Shown: positions 40,609 to 50,941 of the stretch, piece after piece
How positions within the stretch are numbered: the first letter of the stretch is position 1
How the letters are laid out: each line of letters begins with the position of its first letter
Source: Stentor roeselii
Lineage: Eukaryota > Ciliophora > Heterotrichea > Heterotrichida > Stentoridae
Direction: 5' to 3'
DNA length: 64,000 bases
NCBI GenBank assembly: GCA_006503475.1
Contig: RSEH01000019.1
Span: 62,001 to 126,000, forward strand
Program-made: the position numbers and the translations under genes
The notes under the pieces: model-generated
What the model saw: the letters and a program-made list of their open reading frames with translations, nothing else
What the model was told of the DNA's origin: nothing
The model's database searches: none

Positions 40609-42070
40609 TTTGATGATTCATTATTTTCTTGAGTTTCGGGTTATGCCTGATGATATCTTCTACACTAATCTTGCAGTACCTTGTGAAGACTTTAGGACTA
40701 GTCATCACTTCTGCGATCCATCCATATTTCAAAGCGTCTTCAGCAGTGATCCTATCCTTCGGGTCCCATTTCAAGCACCTAGAGACAAGTTCAACAAACT
40801 CTTCATCAGCTCCTTTTAAAATACTTCTCAAAGGGCGAGTATTCGGATACCTTCTTCTTCCTTTCGAGTTCTTAAAAGGCTTCAAGGTCCCGTCAGCATT
40901 AAAGTAAAGTCCGGACCTGGTCCCAGTGTATATAAAATCATACAACGGCTCTCCAATCACTTCAGCAACAGCAGATACCAGGTCCTTTTCACTTTCACAA
41001 GGAAAAATAGGAATGCCAGTGAACAATTCCACTAAAATACATCCAAAGCTCCAGATATCAATAGCAGGGGAATATTTCATTCCTAAAACAATCTCAGGCG
41101 CCCTGTAAAATCGACTCTGAATATAAGTAAAACTCTGTCGACTAGAAAAACAAGAAGATCCAAAATCAATCATTTTCACTGAATGGCTTTTCTCAGACAC
41201 CAAAAGAATATTCTCAGGTTTCAAGTCACAATGAATCAAATCATGACCTGCTAAAAAAGCCAAACCTTTCAAAGTCTGATACGCGATTTTTTTTATATTC
41301 GGAAAAGCAAGTCCACGAAAGTTATTGTTTTTGATGTGGTTGTAAAGACAGATATGCAGTAGTTCAAAAGATATGCAGAAATGTTTGCGAAAGATGAAAC
41401 TTGACTCGAAAGTAACGATGTGAGCTTTTACATCTGCATGTTTTTCTTTAAGGAACTTTAAAATTTCTATTTCTGTTTGAGCCTGTTCTGAGTACCTTGG
41501 TTTACTTTTCACGATTTTCATTGCAAGTTCTTTTTTTTCTTTGTGGTCTAAGACTTTGACTACTTGTCCAAAAGTTCCTTTTCCTAGGAAACTGAGAATT
41601 TCGTAGCGGTAGTAAAGGTCGTCTCCTAGCATTATCTTCATCTCGCCTTCCACCTCTGAACTTGAAGGGTCGATTGATGGCTTCTCGTTGGATGAAACGA
41701 AAAAAACTTCCTCGAATGAAGAAAGCTCGGACTTTGCCCAGTTGGGAAGAGTTGGAAGGGCAGTAACGACTGAAATACCTGATTGTGGAAGGTCTAGTCC
41801 TGATATTGCTGATTTGTATTGGGTCTTTGGGAAAACTGACTTTTTTGATAGGGTTGTTATCAGCTTGTTGCTGTGGCTTAAACGGGTTGATAGGGGAACG
41901 TGTCTTGTGGATTGGCTTGGTTTCATTCCAAATCCGATCTTTCCTAATATTGACTTTGTGGATAAGGAAGTGTCCAGGACAGGCTGCACATGAAGCGAGT
42001 ACTTCGGTTTAAGTTTCAGCCTAGAAAAAGGTTTGCAGGTTTCATTAAGGTTATCATGGATAGCATCCAT
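40592..42070 (-). CDS. DYRK-family dual-specificity protein kinase
   Basis: A 492-aa CMGC kinase. The N-terminal 150 residues are Ser/Thr-rich and unlike known domains apart from a short region before the kinase (YYRYEILSFLGKGTFGQVV). Kinase motifs are complete: glycine loop GKGTFGQVVKV, catalytic Lys in LAMKIVK, HCDLKPENILL (CMGC-typical Cys after His), DFGSSCF, and the activation segment YIQSRFYRAPEIVLG. The YxQS form identifies DYRK; the Tyr is normally autophosphorylated during translation. The C-lobe ends at WDPKDRITAEDALKYGWI. The architecture fits class II DYRKs (DYRK2/Pom1-like), which act in cell growth, polarity and cytokinesis. It is single exon. A 33-bp duplication covers its 3' end. 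Confidence 0.92.
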   Translation of the reverse strand: MDAIHDNLNETCKPFSRLKLKPKYSLHVQPVLDTSLSTKSILGKIGFGMKPSQSTRHVPLSTRLSHSNKLITTLSKKSVFPKTQYKSAISGLDLPQSGISVVTALPTLPNWAKSELSSFEEVFFVSSNEKPSIDPSSSEVEGEMKIMLGDDLYYRYEILSFLGKGTFGQVVKVLDHKEKKELAMKIVKSKPRYSEQAQTEIEILKFLKEKHADVKAHIVTFESSFIFRKHFCISFELLHICLYNHIKNNNFRGLAFPNIKKIAYQTLKGLAFLAGHDLIHCDLKPENILLVSEKSHSVKMIDFGSSCFSSRQSFTYIQSRFYRAPEIVLGMKYSPAIDIWSFGCILVELFTGIPIFPCESEKDLVSAVAEVIGEPLYDFIYTGTRSGLYFNADGTLKPFKNSKGRRRYPNTRPLRSILKGADEEFVELVSRCLKWDPKDRITAEDALKYGWIAEVMTSPKVFTRYCKISVEDIIRHNPKLKKIMNHQIKHAS

Positions 42071-42130
42071 TGAAAAAGATTATTTAAACACAAAATCTCC
42101 CAAGAGAAGTAATTTAATGGTCCATCAAGT

Positions 42131-43396
42131 CTACTCAGTGATATCCTTCAAAATGCGATCCTGAGTCTTGCTAAGATACTTCTCGACATTAGCGCAGTTA
42201 GTCCTAACAGCACTAATCTTGAAACAAATCGGGTACTTTCTGTCCTCAATAGCAATACTCAGCATTTTACAGAACTCATCAGGATCATCATTAATTTTAC
42301 ACCCTTCTAAAAAAAGTTCCGAAAGACTTCTATTTTCAGTGACTCCTCTACAAAAAACCTTCAAAACATTTTCATCAATTCTTTCAAAGCTAAAACAATA
42401 CGACAAGTTCAAATGTCTGAGACTTTTCTCATTCGCAAGGAACTTGCTAACAACCATTAGAAACTTCTGGTCACCTATCAAGTTATAAGCGAGGTTTAGA
42501 TGAACAAGTCCAGGAGGTAATTTCCTTAGAAACTTGCTAATTGCAAAGCAAGTCAAACTCGTGTTTTGCAAGTCAAGAAAAGAAAGTCCTAACTGGTAAA
42601 ACTTTTTTCTTAATGTTTTCAGTCCTTTATCTCCGAAGGGCACATTGCTCAATATGATTTTTTCAAGACTTGCTGAATTTTTAACCCCGACACAGAACTT
42701 CTCAAGAAAAGGTAACTTGCTCAAAGGTGTCACGCCACTGAGCTTCAAGCACTGCAGGTTGTTGTTTAGCCCCACCGCGACGGCAAATGTAAAAACAGAT
42801 GATTTTGATGAGAAACAACTGGGATTGTAACTTAAGTCAAGCTTAGTGACGAGCAGGTTCTGTGAAAGCTGGTCACTTAAAGAAATCAACACCTCAGGCG
42901 ACAGGCAACAGTCGTAAAGGTTCAGCAAGTCGAAGGAAACTGAAGAGTTTATCAACGGCGCAAGAGATTCACGGTCTGGGAAAAGGTTTCCTTGAAGTTT
43001 CAGCTTTTTTTCTTCGGATTTTGAGGATTTTTCGAAGACTTTTATGATTAGAGCTGATAAGGATGATGTGAAGGTTATTGAATTGTTGCCTAGGTCCAAA
43101 AGGCTTAAATGAATTTTACCTGGAAATGTGGAAAAGATTGAAAGGAGCGAAAAGGCTGAGGTGCTGGAAAGAAGGCAGTTTTGAAGGATCAGGTAACGAA
43201 GAGGAATCATTGACGTGTAGGTCTTGGTTATCAGTTTTTTTAGAACTTGGATGCAGGAGTCGAAGAGGTATTTGTTGGATAAGTCTAGGAAAGTCTTGTG
43301 TCGGCCGATTGTCTCGTAGATGAAGGATGTTGTTAATTGTATTTGCTTCTGTTTTAACTTTCGGTAAAGATCGTTTAGGTCTTGGATTTCTGTCAT
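42131..43396 (-). CDS. Leucine-rich repeat protein (RNI-like)
   Basis: A 421-aa protein with ribonuclease-inhibitor-type leucine-rich repeats over residues about 35-380. Clear repeats include LRYLILQNCLLSS, LSLLDLGNNSITF, VTKLDLSYNPSCF, LSFLDLQNTSLTC, LVHLNLAYNLIGD, LRHLNLSYCFSFERID and LSELFLEGCKIND. A short helical N-terminus (MTEIQDLNDLYRKLKQKQIQL) and a C-terminal extension frame them. There is no signal peptide or membrane helix, so it is probably cytosolic and a protein-interaction scaffold, as in ciliate basal-body or NACHT-less RNI proteins. It is single exon and lies 60 bp upstream of the DYRK gene on the same strand. Confidence 0.85.
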   Translation of the reverse strand: MTEIQDLNDLYRKLKQKQIQLTTSFIYETIGRHKTFLDLSNKYLFDSCIQVLKKLITKTYTSMIPLRYLILQNCLLSSTSAFSLLSIFSTFPGKIHLSLLDLGNNSITFTSSLSALIIKVFEKSSKSEEKKLKLQGNLFPDRESLAPLINSSVSFDLLNLYDCCLSPEVLISLSDQLSQNLLVTKLDLSYNPSCFSSKSSVFTFAVAVGLNNNLQCLKLSGVTPLSKLPFLEKFCVGVKNSASLEKIILSNVPFGDKGLKTLRKKFYQLGLSFLDLQNTSLTCFAISKFLRKLPPGLVHLNLAYNLIGDQKFLMVVSKFLANEKSLRHLNLSYCFSFERIDENVLKVFCRGVTENRSLSELFLEGCKINDDPDEFCKMLSIAIEDRKYPICFKISAVRTNCANVEKYLSKTQDRILKDITE

Positions 43397-43752
43397 TTAA
43401 TTAGAGGTTTTTTAAGATGATTTTAGGATTTGGGTGATTTTAAGTAGTTTTTATGAATTTTAGGTGATATGATGGAGAGGTTTTCATGGGATTTTTTGAA
43501 ATTTTTTTATGTCTTGATTGAAGTCATCGCTTTTTATTTTAGAAGTCGATGACTTTCGTCAGTGATGAATCGATTCACATGTTTTTTACTTTTTACAAGT
43601 AGTGTTTGTCCTCTTATAATCAAAGTTTCTTAGTTTCCTTCAGTCAAATCAAATTACTAAACTTTATTTCTTAAAATGAAAAACTAGTTGACTTCATACT
43701 CATCCACTTCAGACATTCATCAACTTCTTCTAATGGCTACGAATAAATAAAA
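43397..43752. other. Intergenic region, divergent promoters
   Basis: About 356 bp between the LRR gene (minus) and CLU (plus). No gene is visible. It should hold both promoters. Confidence 0.6.
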
Positions 43753-46700
43753 ATGCAGGGGAAAGCCGAGGCTTCAAGTATTGACTTTACCTTGCAAGAC
43801 CCTTCAGGGAAAACATACGAGATTCAAGTATCTCCATCAGATTCTCCAATAGACCTGAAGGCATATTTGAGTGATTTCGCTCCTTTATCATATTACACAA
43901 ACTACTCTCTAGAAACCAATGGCGAGATCCTTCAGGACTACATCGAGTTCTCCGAGCAGTCAATATCCTCAACAGTATCCATGAAATTCAACAGTTACAA
44001 CGAAAGATCCTCAAAAGCGCACATAAAGCGTTTAAAAGACCTTCTTCATCACCCTCCATCAGTGACATGCCAAGTAGTCAAATCATCTCCTCCGATCCAA
44101 GAGCTTCAAGGCAAGGTAGAAGAATCACTGTCTCCTTTTTCAATGGAGGCGCTCATCCTTCAGCCGCTGGTAAAGTCCCCGTCATCCTTAAACCCTTGGA
44201 GCGACGAAGAAGAAACAGTCGAAATCCCTTCTTGCCTTTCTCTGCTCACCCTCAGCGAGTTCAACCCTCCCAACGCGAAACGAAGACTGGCGGGCGACTT
44301 GCTTTACCTCGTCGTAAGAACACTCGAAGGAAACGTTGTTCATGTGACTTGCGCTGTCAACGGCTTTTGGGTCAATTCAAGCGAAAGTGGCAAGTCGTTT
44401 AAACCTGACCCTTCTTCTGAGTCCTTCGCAAGTAAGACCTTGCCTGATTTACTCTGCAAGTTAAGTGCGGGATTCGCTGCTGCTTTTAGTAAATTATTGA
44501 ATATTGGAGCAGAATGGAATTCAATTCGAAATCTTCCTAGTGTACTGCCTTGCCCTGCTTGGCAAGTCAACTCGGTTGATGAGGACTCGGGAAGTTTTTT
44601 TGATCCTGATGGGTTTGTTTTGAGAGATTGGAATGAAGAGTTTCAAATGGTTAGAAGCTTGCCGAGTGAAACTCCTATTCAGAGGATTCAGAGGGATAAG
44701 GCTATGGGGAAGATTTACTCGGACTTTTTGGAAGCGGCTGTTTCTGGAGCGAAAAATGTGGTACATGGTTGTGTCCAGTCATTGAACCCGATGGACACAG
44801 GAACTCAGCAGCTATTTGTCTACAACCACATTTTTTTCAGTTTCACTGAAGACCTAGAGTACATTGTAATGTGTAAACAGAGCAACAACAAGGTCCAGAA
44901 GCTTCCTTTACCCACGTTTCGGCGAATTTAGACCTGAGAAGTTTAAAGATTTTAAACAGTTTAGAACTTCCATCACTTCACAGCATCTTTTCATGCATCG
45001 TGGACTACCGTGGACATCGAGTTCTTTGCCAGAGCATAATTCCAGGTATTTTAAACCAGAACCCTCAAACAACTGCGCTTTACGGAAGCATCGACGACGG
45101 GCAAACAGTTTCGACTGATCCGGCTTTTCACGAGTTGATGAAAGGAATCTGTGAAAAGCTTTACATTGATAAGTCAGTCCTTATTGACAAGTCCGGAAAT
45201 AAACATGAACTTTGGGGCGCTCTTGACACGAAGGGCATCAAAGGGTCCGACCAAAGGATGTATTTTTTAGAAGCTTTGAGACTTACACCTAGAGACACGA
45301 ATTATTTAGGGGAACAGTTCAGTCTTTGTCTTCTTAGACCTGAACTCATTGAACAGTATCAACAAGTCATGCAGAATAAATTTGTTGAGGAAAAAATGAA
45401 GGAAGCTGTCGCTGGGAAGACACCTGAAGAAAGTAAGATTACTTGGGAAGATCTTCAAGAAATTATTAAAAGTTATCAGAAAGTCACGTTTAACCCGAAT
45501 GTAATGACTTCTTGTCAGTTTGCAGATGAAGACCCTAAACGTCTTGAAAATATTGAAGCACTGTCCAAGTTCGTCCTAACTAATCAAGTCCCATCCCTAG
45601 CAAAGCTTCTAGTCTCCGAAGACGGTTGTTGGTCAAAACTAAGCAACAGTCTCTCTGAGCTCTTCCACCGTTTCGGAGTAAACTTGCGTTACATCGGTAA
45701 GGTCTGCGATCTTCTTTCCCAAGAAGAGCACCGTCATATAAAATGGACATTAGAGCGATACGCAGCAGTTAGGTCCTCAAAGCACATATTCAACAAGATC
45801 TTGCGAGAAACTCCAGATCTTTACCTTGCAGAGACATTCGCAAGTCTCTTAAACGCTTTAGTCCCAGCACAGCCTTCAAAGCCACAAGACAACAAAAAGA
45901 AGCGCAAGCGAAAAAGAGGAAAAAAAGACGAATTAAAAGACCTGATCACGATGAACAAGCCAGAAGAGCAAGACCCTGAAAACATCTGGAAAACCATCCA
46001 ACAATTCACCCTCAGCCATTTCGGAGTCACCCTTCCCAGCAAGTTCGCTTATTGGGAAGCCGTCGGCTCCGCCGGGCTTCTTCTCGCCTTTAAAAAAGAC
46101 ATCTGCCTCGCTCTCGGGGCTCAGGTGGACCAAACAGCGAACCTTTCTCAAAGAATCTCGCCAAACAACGTCCTGGGCTTTGTGGTTAAAACCAAGACCT
46201 TAGAATGGAGAAGCGTTGAAAGTCGCTGGTTGTTTGAAACAGGCATCAAATCAATCAGTGAACAAAGTTTAGACCCTGGAATGGACATGCTCGTTCAAAG
46301 TGCAGCGATTCAAGCTCAGGTCAGTGGAACTTTAAATGCGGAAGTTGCTTCGATTTATCAGAAAATTTCTCAGATTTACTTTAGTCAGAACCAGAATAAC
46401 AAAGCGATTAAATTTCAACATTCTGCTGTTTGCATATATGAGAAAGTACTGGGAATTGACCACCCGGTTGTTGGGAACAGTTATATTAATCTTGCGTGTT
46501 ATTATCAGACTGCTGGGAAGTTTAAGAGAAGTTTGAGACTCTATAGTCATGCATTGCAGGTATTTATGAGGAACTTTGGAGAGATGTGCCCGGAAGTTGT
46601 TGTGGTTTTGGTCAGTCTTGGAATTTTGTATGGGGATACTGGAATGCATGAGGTCTCGATTGGATTACTTTCTCATGTTATTAACCTTTGCTTGGCACTT

Positions 46701-47099
46701 TATGGAGAAAAGTCTTTGTTTGTTGCTGAGTACTCGCATATCTTGGCTGCTGAGTATAAGTTGCTTAAGGAGTTCCCTGCTGCTCAACAGTCTGAGAGAA
46801 GAGCTCTTGAAATTATGAAAACGCATTTTCCACCTGATGATCGACGAATCAAGGAAAGTGAAGGATTTTTAGAAGAATTATCCCGTCAAATCCGAGACGG
46901 TAACCTAGACCAAACGAAGCCAAAAGACACAAAAGCCTACCTAAAACAGCGACTGAATGCTCGAAAGATGAAAGCAAAGCTCGGTATTCCGACACATCAA
47001 CTTCACATGGCTTACCCTCAAATGGACAACCGCGAAGAAGAAACAATTCGAGCGAGACAGCTGACCGAGCAGCTTCAGCGAAGATATCAAGCTAGTTAG
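43753..47099 (+). CDS. CLU1: Clustered mitochondria protein CLU (1 intron, 17 nt)
   Basis: An 1109-aa CLU/CLUH protein, a cytosolic RNA-binding factor needed for normal mitochondrial distribution and for nuclear-encoded mitochondrial mRNAs. An N-terminal ubiquitin-like CLU_N region precedes the CLU domain (DWNEEFQMVRSLP...IQRDKAMGKIYSDFLEAAVSGAKNVV), then the eIF3-p135-like central part, a Lys-rich segment (KKRKRKRGKK), and C-terminal TPR repeats (ASIYQKISQIYFSQNQNNKAIKF..., VVGNSYINLACYYQTAGKF). A frame change at about 44866 is resolved only by a 17-nt GT...AG interval, 44866-44882. Splicing gives LEYI-QQQGPEASFTHVSANLDLRSLK, which fits the conserved CLU sequence at this point. A 15-nt splice at the same donor would leave the wrong frame. 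It converges on the TRIM-like gene with 12 bp between stops. Confidence 0.9.
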
Positions 47100-47111
47100 G
47101 GTTAGTTATGG

Positions 47112-48167
47112 TTAACTAGACAGTTTATAGTTGGACCGTCGAGACTTGTCCAGTTTTTCTAACTTTTCAGCAGTTTTTTCACGTTCTGAACGGTCCAAAC
47201 GACGTTCTTCCAGAGGTTTAAATGAAGATATTTGAAGTTGGACTGATTTTATCGACTCGATATGCTCTGAAAGGCTCTGAGGTGCGACCACATACCTCAA
47301 ATTCGTGCTTTTGTCGATGGATGTCAGAGAAGATAACTCGTTTTCGATGCTGTTTACTAGTTTTTCTTGATTTTCTGAGTAAAAATCTAATAATTCTACT
47401 TGTTCTGCCTCACTTAGCACTTTTTTTAATGTCTCTGAAATGTTTTCTAAAGCTGATATTTTGCTGTTTATTAATCTTGAAAAGTTTTCAGATTCGCGAA
47501 GGGAGTCTTGCACGGTTCTGTCGATTTGGCTGATGAGTTCGCGTTCTTTTTTGTCTAAACGGTTTTTTAGGTCTTCGAAACTGACCAAAATTTGCTGCTT
47601 TGCCGAATTTCCCTGATCAATAATTTCTTTTTTCTGATTCTCAAGTTTTTCACTTCTAAGTTCAACCTCATCAATTTTATTAGTAACAAGCAAGAAAATT
47701 TCTTCAAGCTTGTCTTTGAAAATCGGGTAGGCTTTTTTAATAAGCAGTACATCATGCCCCTTATGTTCTCCATGAACGACACACTCCGAGCAGATGCATT
47801 CCGAGCAGCAGTCCAGACAATAATAACTAAGCAGTTCATCGCTATGTTCTCTGCAAAATTCAGCAGCTCCAGAATATTCTTCTCTTTGAAACTGAACTTC
47901 GCGTTCAAATCGAGATTCGCTGAAGTCTTCTTCGCAGAGTTTTAAAAGTTCGATGACACTTGAAGGGTCGAGTTCTGTAGTTAAGGAACAGATTTCGCAT
48001 GCAACTTTCTAAGTGACTTTTACGTGCTTTTCTTTGGAACCTGTCGACTCACTGACCATTTCTTTGCAGGCACACATAAGACAAAGGTTGTGTCCACAAA
48101 CGAGGATTAACATGTCGGAAGGCTGTCTTCCACATTTGGCACAGATCATACTTGAGAGTTTTTCCAT
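47112..48167 (-). CDS. TRIM-like RING-B-box-coiled-coil protein (1 intron)
   Basis: A 346-aa protein in two exons. A 15-nt intron (48009-48023, GTAAAAGTCACTTAG) removes a stop inside the RING. The first exon has C-x2-C (CAKC) and CGHNLCLMCAC; the second continues with CEICS, completing a RING-type domain over about 95 residues. A B-box follows (CREHSDELLSYYCLDCCSECICSECVVHGEHKGHD). The remainder, from about residue 155, is a long coiled coil ending in a charged tail. The RING-B-box-coiled-coil order is that of TRIM E3 ubiquitin ligases, although a C-terminal recognition domain is missing. It is likely a cytosolic E3 that oligomerises. The start at 48167 is the first ATG before the zinc ligands. 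Confidence 0.85.
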
Positions 48168-48226
48168 TGTTTTATAAGTTTATTGATGGAATTTTGAGAA
48201 ATAGTTAACTTCATTAGGGGTTCTAG

Positions 48227-49744
48227 CTAAAAGTCTGCAAACTGGTCACTGTGCTGAGCTACTAGTCGTAACTTGTGCTCTGGGACTACGGAGTTTATTG
48301 GCTCTTCATTGGTGAACTCTTTATCAAAGTTCTCCGCACTCATAGCATTAGAAATCCTTGGCTGAAAAGGTGTAGGTAATTTCTTCTGTTCCAACAAAGT
48401 CCAATTAATCCCTTCAAAGAAAGGATGTGCTTTAATTTCATCAAATCCACGAGATCCCAGTCTTCTAGTCGGGTCCCTTTCCAATAATTTAGAAATAATA
48501 TCCTGTGCCTCCTTGGACAAAGGATTTCTTTGAGGGAATCTAAGATCTCCATGTTGAATGAGTTCATACATGAGTTGAATATTTTGATTATAAAACGGAG
48601 GAATGCCGACCATCATCTCATAAAGTAAAATTCCGAAACTCCACCAGTCAGCCATGATATTATGCCCTACACAAGCAATGATCTCAGGTGCAAGATACTC
48701 CGGAGTTCCAACAAAGCTCGAAGTTGATCCTCCTTCTGGAAGCATTTTCGCCATTCCAAAGTCAGTCAAATAAACATTTCCCAATTCATCCATCAAGATA
48801 TTTTCAGGTTTCAAGTCACGATAAACAATGTTCCTCGAGTGTAAGTGACCGAGACCTAGTCCGATTTGGGCTCCGTAGAACCTTGCTCGTTCTTCAGTGA
48901 ACTTTCTGGATTCTTTCAAGTGGAAAAACAACTCACCTCCTTTCATGAAGCCCATCACGAAGTAGATTTTTCCTGGAGTGGTGAAAGCGTATTCGAGACT
49001 TACGAGGAATGGGTGGTTAATATGCTGCATGATCATTTTTTCAGTCTTTGTATGTTCGATTTGTTCTCTTTCGAGTAATGCGTCTTTTCGAAGACTTTTC
49101 ATTGCGTATAAGGCTTTTGTGTCTTTCTTTTGAACGAGCATCACTTTTCCGAAACTACCTCTTCCAAGGACCTTCACCATGTTAAAGTCGTTTAAAGTGA
49201 CTTCTTGACTGTCGCCCTTGGCAGCGAAGATCGTTTGAGACCTTTTTCCTCTTGGTTCTTTTTTTTCTTCTTCAGGGGGAGGGGGTCGGGAGTTGATGGC
49301 AGAGTCAACAGGAGGGATTTTTGAGATTCCTTTCTTTTTATCTGCTTTTGTTGTTGCCAGGTCTTTCAGGTTTAGTTCTTGAGTCTCCCAGATGTAAATG
49401 GTCTTTCCCAGGTTCTTCCCTGCCTTGACCACCACGTTGATGATCTGGTCCTTCAGCTGAGATGAGAAACGGTAGTCGTACTCGGAAGGACAGTGAACGA
49501 TGAACTCGTCGCTGTGCTTTGATTTGGATACGCCAATCACTGAGGAGATTTCAATGCGACGCTGGATTTTTTTGCCTTTCAGGTTTAGAATCGCCTTTGT
49601 TGTCACTACCACTGTTCTTTCTTGAGCTCTGTTTCGCTTGTTGAATTTTGTTATCTTACAACTTAGAAGTAATGACTCGTCTTGGTTTAAAGCTTTTGTA
49701 AAGGCACGGTCGCCTGCTAGACTCATGTGGTCTTGGGGTTCCAT
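48227..49744 (-). CDS. AGC-family Ser/Thr kinase with N-terminal PH-like domain
   Basis: A 505-aa kinase. Residues about 20-125 (LLLSCKITKFNKRNRAQERTVVVTTKAILNL...RRIEISSVIGVSKS) form a PH-like or myosin-TH1-like lipid-binding domain common in protist AGC kinases. A Pro-rich linker follows. The kinase domain has GRGSFGKVMLV, AMKSLRKDALL, YRDLKPENILMD, TDFGMAKM, the activation loop TSSFVGTPEYLAPEI and C-lobe LLERDPTRRLGS. The AGC tail ends in HSDQFADF, close to the FxxF hydrophobic motif. The layout resembles AKT/SGK or PKA-like kinases that need PDK1 and lipid signals. I place the start at 49744 because the frame upstream runs antisense through the RING domain of the next gene, and the two start codons are then 4 bp apart. 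Confidence 0.92.
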   Translation of the reverse strand: MEPQDHMSLAGDRAFTKALNQDESLLLSCKITKFNKRNRAQERTVVVTTKAILNLKGKKIQRRIEISSVIGVSKSKHSDEFIVHCPSEYDYRFSSQLKDQIINVVVKAGKNLGKTIYIWETQELNLKDLATTKADKKKGISKIPPVDSAINSRPPPPEEEKKEPRGKRSQTIFAAKGDSQEVTLNDFNMVKVLGRGSFGKVMLVQKKDTKALYAMKSLRKDALLEREQIEHTKTEKMIMQHINHPFLVSLEYAFTTPGKIYFVMGFMKGGELFFHLKESRKFTEERARFYGAQIGLGLGHLHSRNIVYRDLKPENILMDELGNVYLTDFGMAKMLPEGGSTSSFVGTPEYLAPEIIACVGHNIMADWWSFGILLYEMMVGIPPFYNQNIQLMYELIQHGDLRFPQRNPLSKEAQDIISKLLERDPTRRLGSRGFDEIKAHPFFEGINWTLLEQKKLPTPFQPRISNAMSAENFDKEFTNEEPINSVVPEHKLRLVAQHSDQFADF

Positions 49745-49748
49745 ATTT
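49745..49748. promoter_or_regulatory. 4-bp start-to-start interval of a divergent gene pair
   Basis: Only attt separates the presumed start codons of the AGC kinase (minus) and the RBR ligase (plus). Promoters and any 5' untranslated sequence must overlap the coding sequence of the opposite gene, or one start lies further inside. Both frames remain open beyond these starts, so exact initiation is inferred from domain positions. Confidence 0.4.
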
Positions 49749-50843
49749 ATGGACAACAATATTGAGAGGACCGGTGAGATAGTCTCCCCACTTATCGACC
49801 CAAATCTATGCCGAATCTGCTTCGAATGCAAGCCAGGACTAAACCCCTGCAATAAGCATGGTTTCTGCGACATTTGCATAGAAAACTACATCAAAGAACT
49901 CATAAAAGACGGTAAAATTCTTTCAATCAATTGTCCCTGTTCTCAATGTTTTTACATTTTTTCGCATCAAGACATCCAACAATCCTTATCCGAAGACTGG
50001 TACTTAAAGTACATGGAAATGTTTAACAAGAAGTCTTATGAAAGCAACATTTACTTTCGATGGTGTCCTGACAAGAACTGCTCAGGTTCTGACCTGTTCC
50101 GAGGAAATAATAAATTAACTTGCCAGACCTGCAGCAAGGACTTTTGCTTTTTATGTGCCGAGGACTGGCACCCTGGACAGAAGTGCAAAGGGTTTTTGGG
50201 AAAAGAGTTTAAAAATTGGGCTAAGAAAGGAAATGTTAAACTTTGTCCTCAATGTAGAATGCCTGTGCAGAAAAATGGAGGGTGCCCTCATATGCAGTGC
50301 ACTAAATGTGATTTTCACTGGTGTTGGTATTGCTTGCAATGTTATTATAATCATGATGAAGCGAAATGCTTTAGGGAAAGTCAGGAATTTGATCAATACT
50401 GGTTTTTTATTCTTTTTGCAATGTTTTTACCTCTCTCAATCTTATTTGGTTATTTTATATTTATAGTCACAGTACTAATTATGACAGATGAGAATGTCAC
50501 GGCCGATAGATTCATAACTTCAATCAGAAGATTCAAAATTTTGTATCTTGTGAGTAGTTTTCTTTTATCTCCCTTTTTAATGATTCTCATTTTTAGCCTG
50601 GCACCTTTCGTGATGACTTTTGTAGTACCTGTGATTCTTGCGTGTTTAACCGAATTTAGCTTCTTAAGGTATTTTTTGTGGCAATTACTATTTCTTGTCA
50701 TGCATCCCCTAACAGTTGGATTGTTTTATATTGTTATAGGACTTGTAATGATTATTGCACCTGTTGTTGGGTTTTGTGCATTTTCTTATAAGCTGTTTCA
50801 TTATCTGAGAAATAAAAATAGAAGAGGACTCAAGGTTAATTAA
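49749..50843 (+). CDS. RBR-type E3 ubiquitin ligase, membrane-anchored
   Basis: A 364-aa RING-between-RING ligase. RING1 starts near residue 21 (CRICFECKPGLNPCNKHGFCDICIENY...CPCSQC). The IBR covers about 88-150 (WCPDKNCSG...CQTCSKDFCFLCAEDWHPGQKC). RING2 spans about 166-205 (CPQCRMPVQKNGGCPHMQCTKCDFHWCWYC) and contains the GGC-P-HM position that carries the catalytic thioester Cys in this family. The last 150 residues have four or more hydrophobic helices (WFFILFAMFLPLSILFGYFIF, FLLSPFLMILIFSLAPFVMTF, and others), as in RNF19/RNF217-type ligases of the ER. It is probably an ER or endomembrane E3. The start at 49749 is the ATG immediately before MDNNIERTG; upstream in-frame sequence is antisense to the kinase. 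Confidence 0.92.
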   Translation: MDNNIERTGEIVSPLIDPNLCRICFECKPGLNPCNKHGFCDICIENYIKELIKDGKILSINCPCSQCFYIFSHQDIQQSLSEDWYLKYMEMFNKKSYESNIYFRWCPDKNCSGSDLFRGNNKLTCQTCSKDFCFLCAEDWHPGQKCKGFLGKEFKNWAKKGNVKLCPQCRMPVQKNGGCPHMQCTKCDFHWCWYCLQCYYNHDEAKCFRESQEFDQYWFFILFAMFLPLSILFGYFIFIVTVLIMTDENVTADRFITSIRRFKILYLVSSFLLSPFLMILIFSLAPFVMTFVVPVILACLTEFSFLRYFLWQLLFLVMHPLTVGLFYIVIGLVMIIAPVVGFCAFSYKLFHYLRNKNRRGLKVN

Positions 50844-50941
50844 TCGAAATTAATTCTGATAAAATAGTTTAATGAATTAAAAGGCATTGTTTTTTAGATA
50901 AATAAGCCTTCAACCACTCACAATCTCCACCCATTTAAACC

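Noticed and set aside
47567-47945. Open frames overlapping the TRIM-like gene in other frames
   Set aside because: The true frame gives RING, B-box and coiled coil with one 15-nt intron; the others are shadows.
49638-49879. Longer N-termini for the AGC kinase and the RBR ligase
   Set aside because: The extensions are antisense to each other's conserved domains and add no recognisable sequence; internal ATGs next to each other fit better, though this needs 5'-end data.
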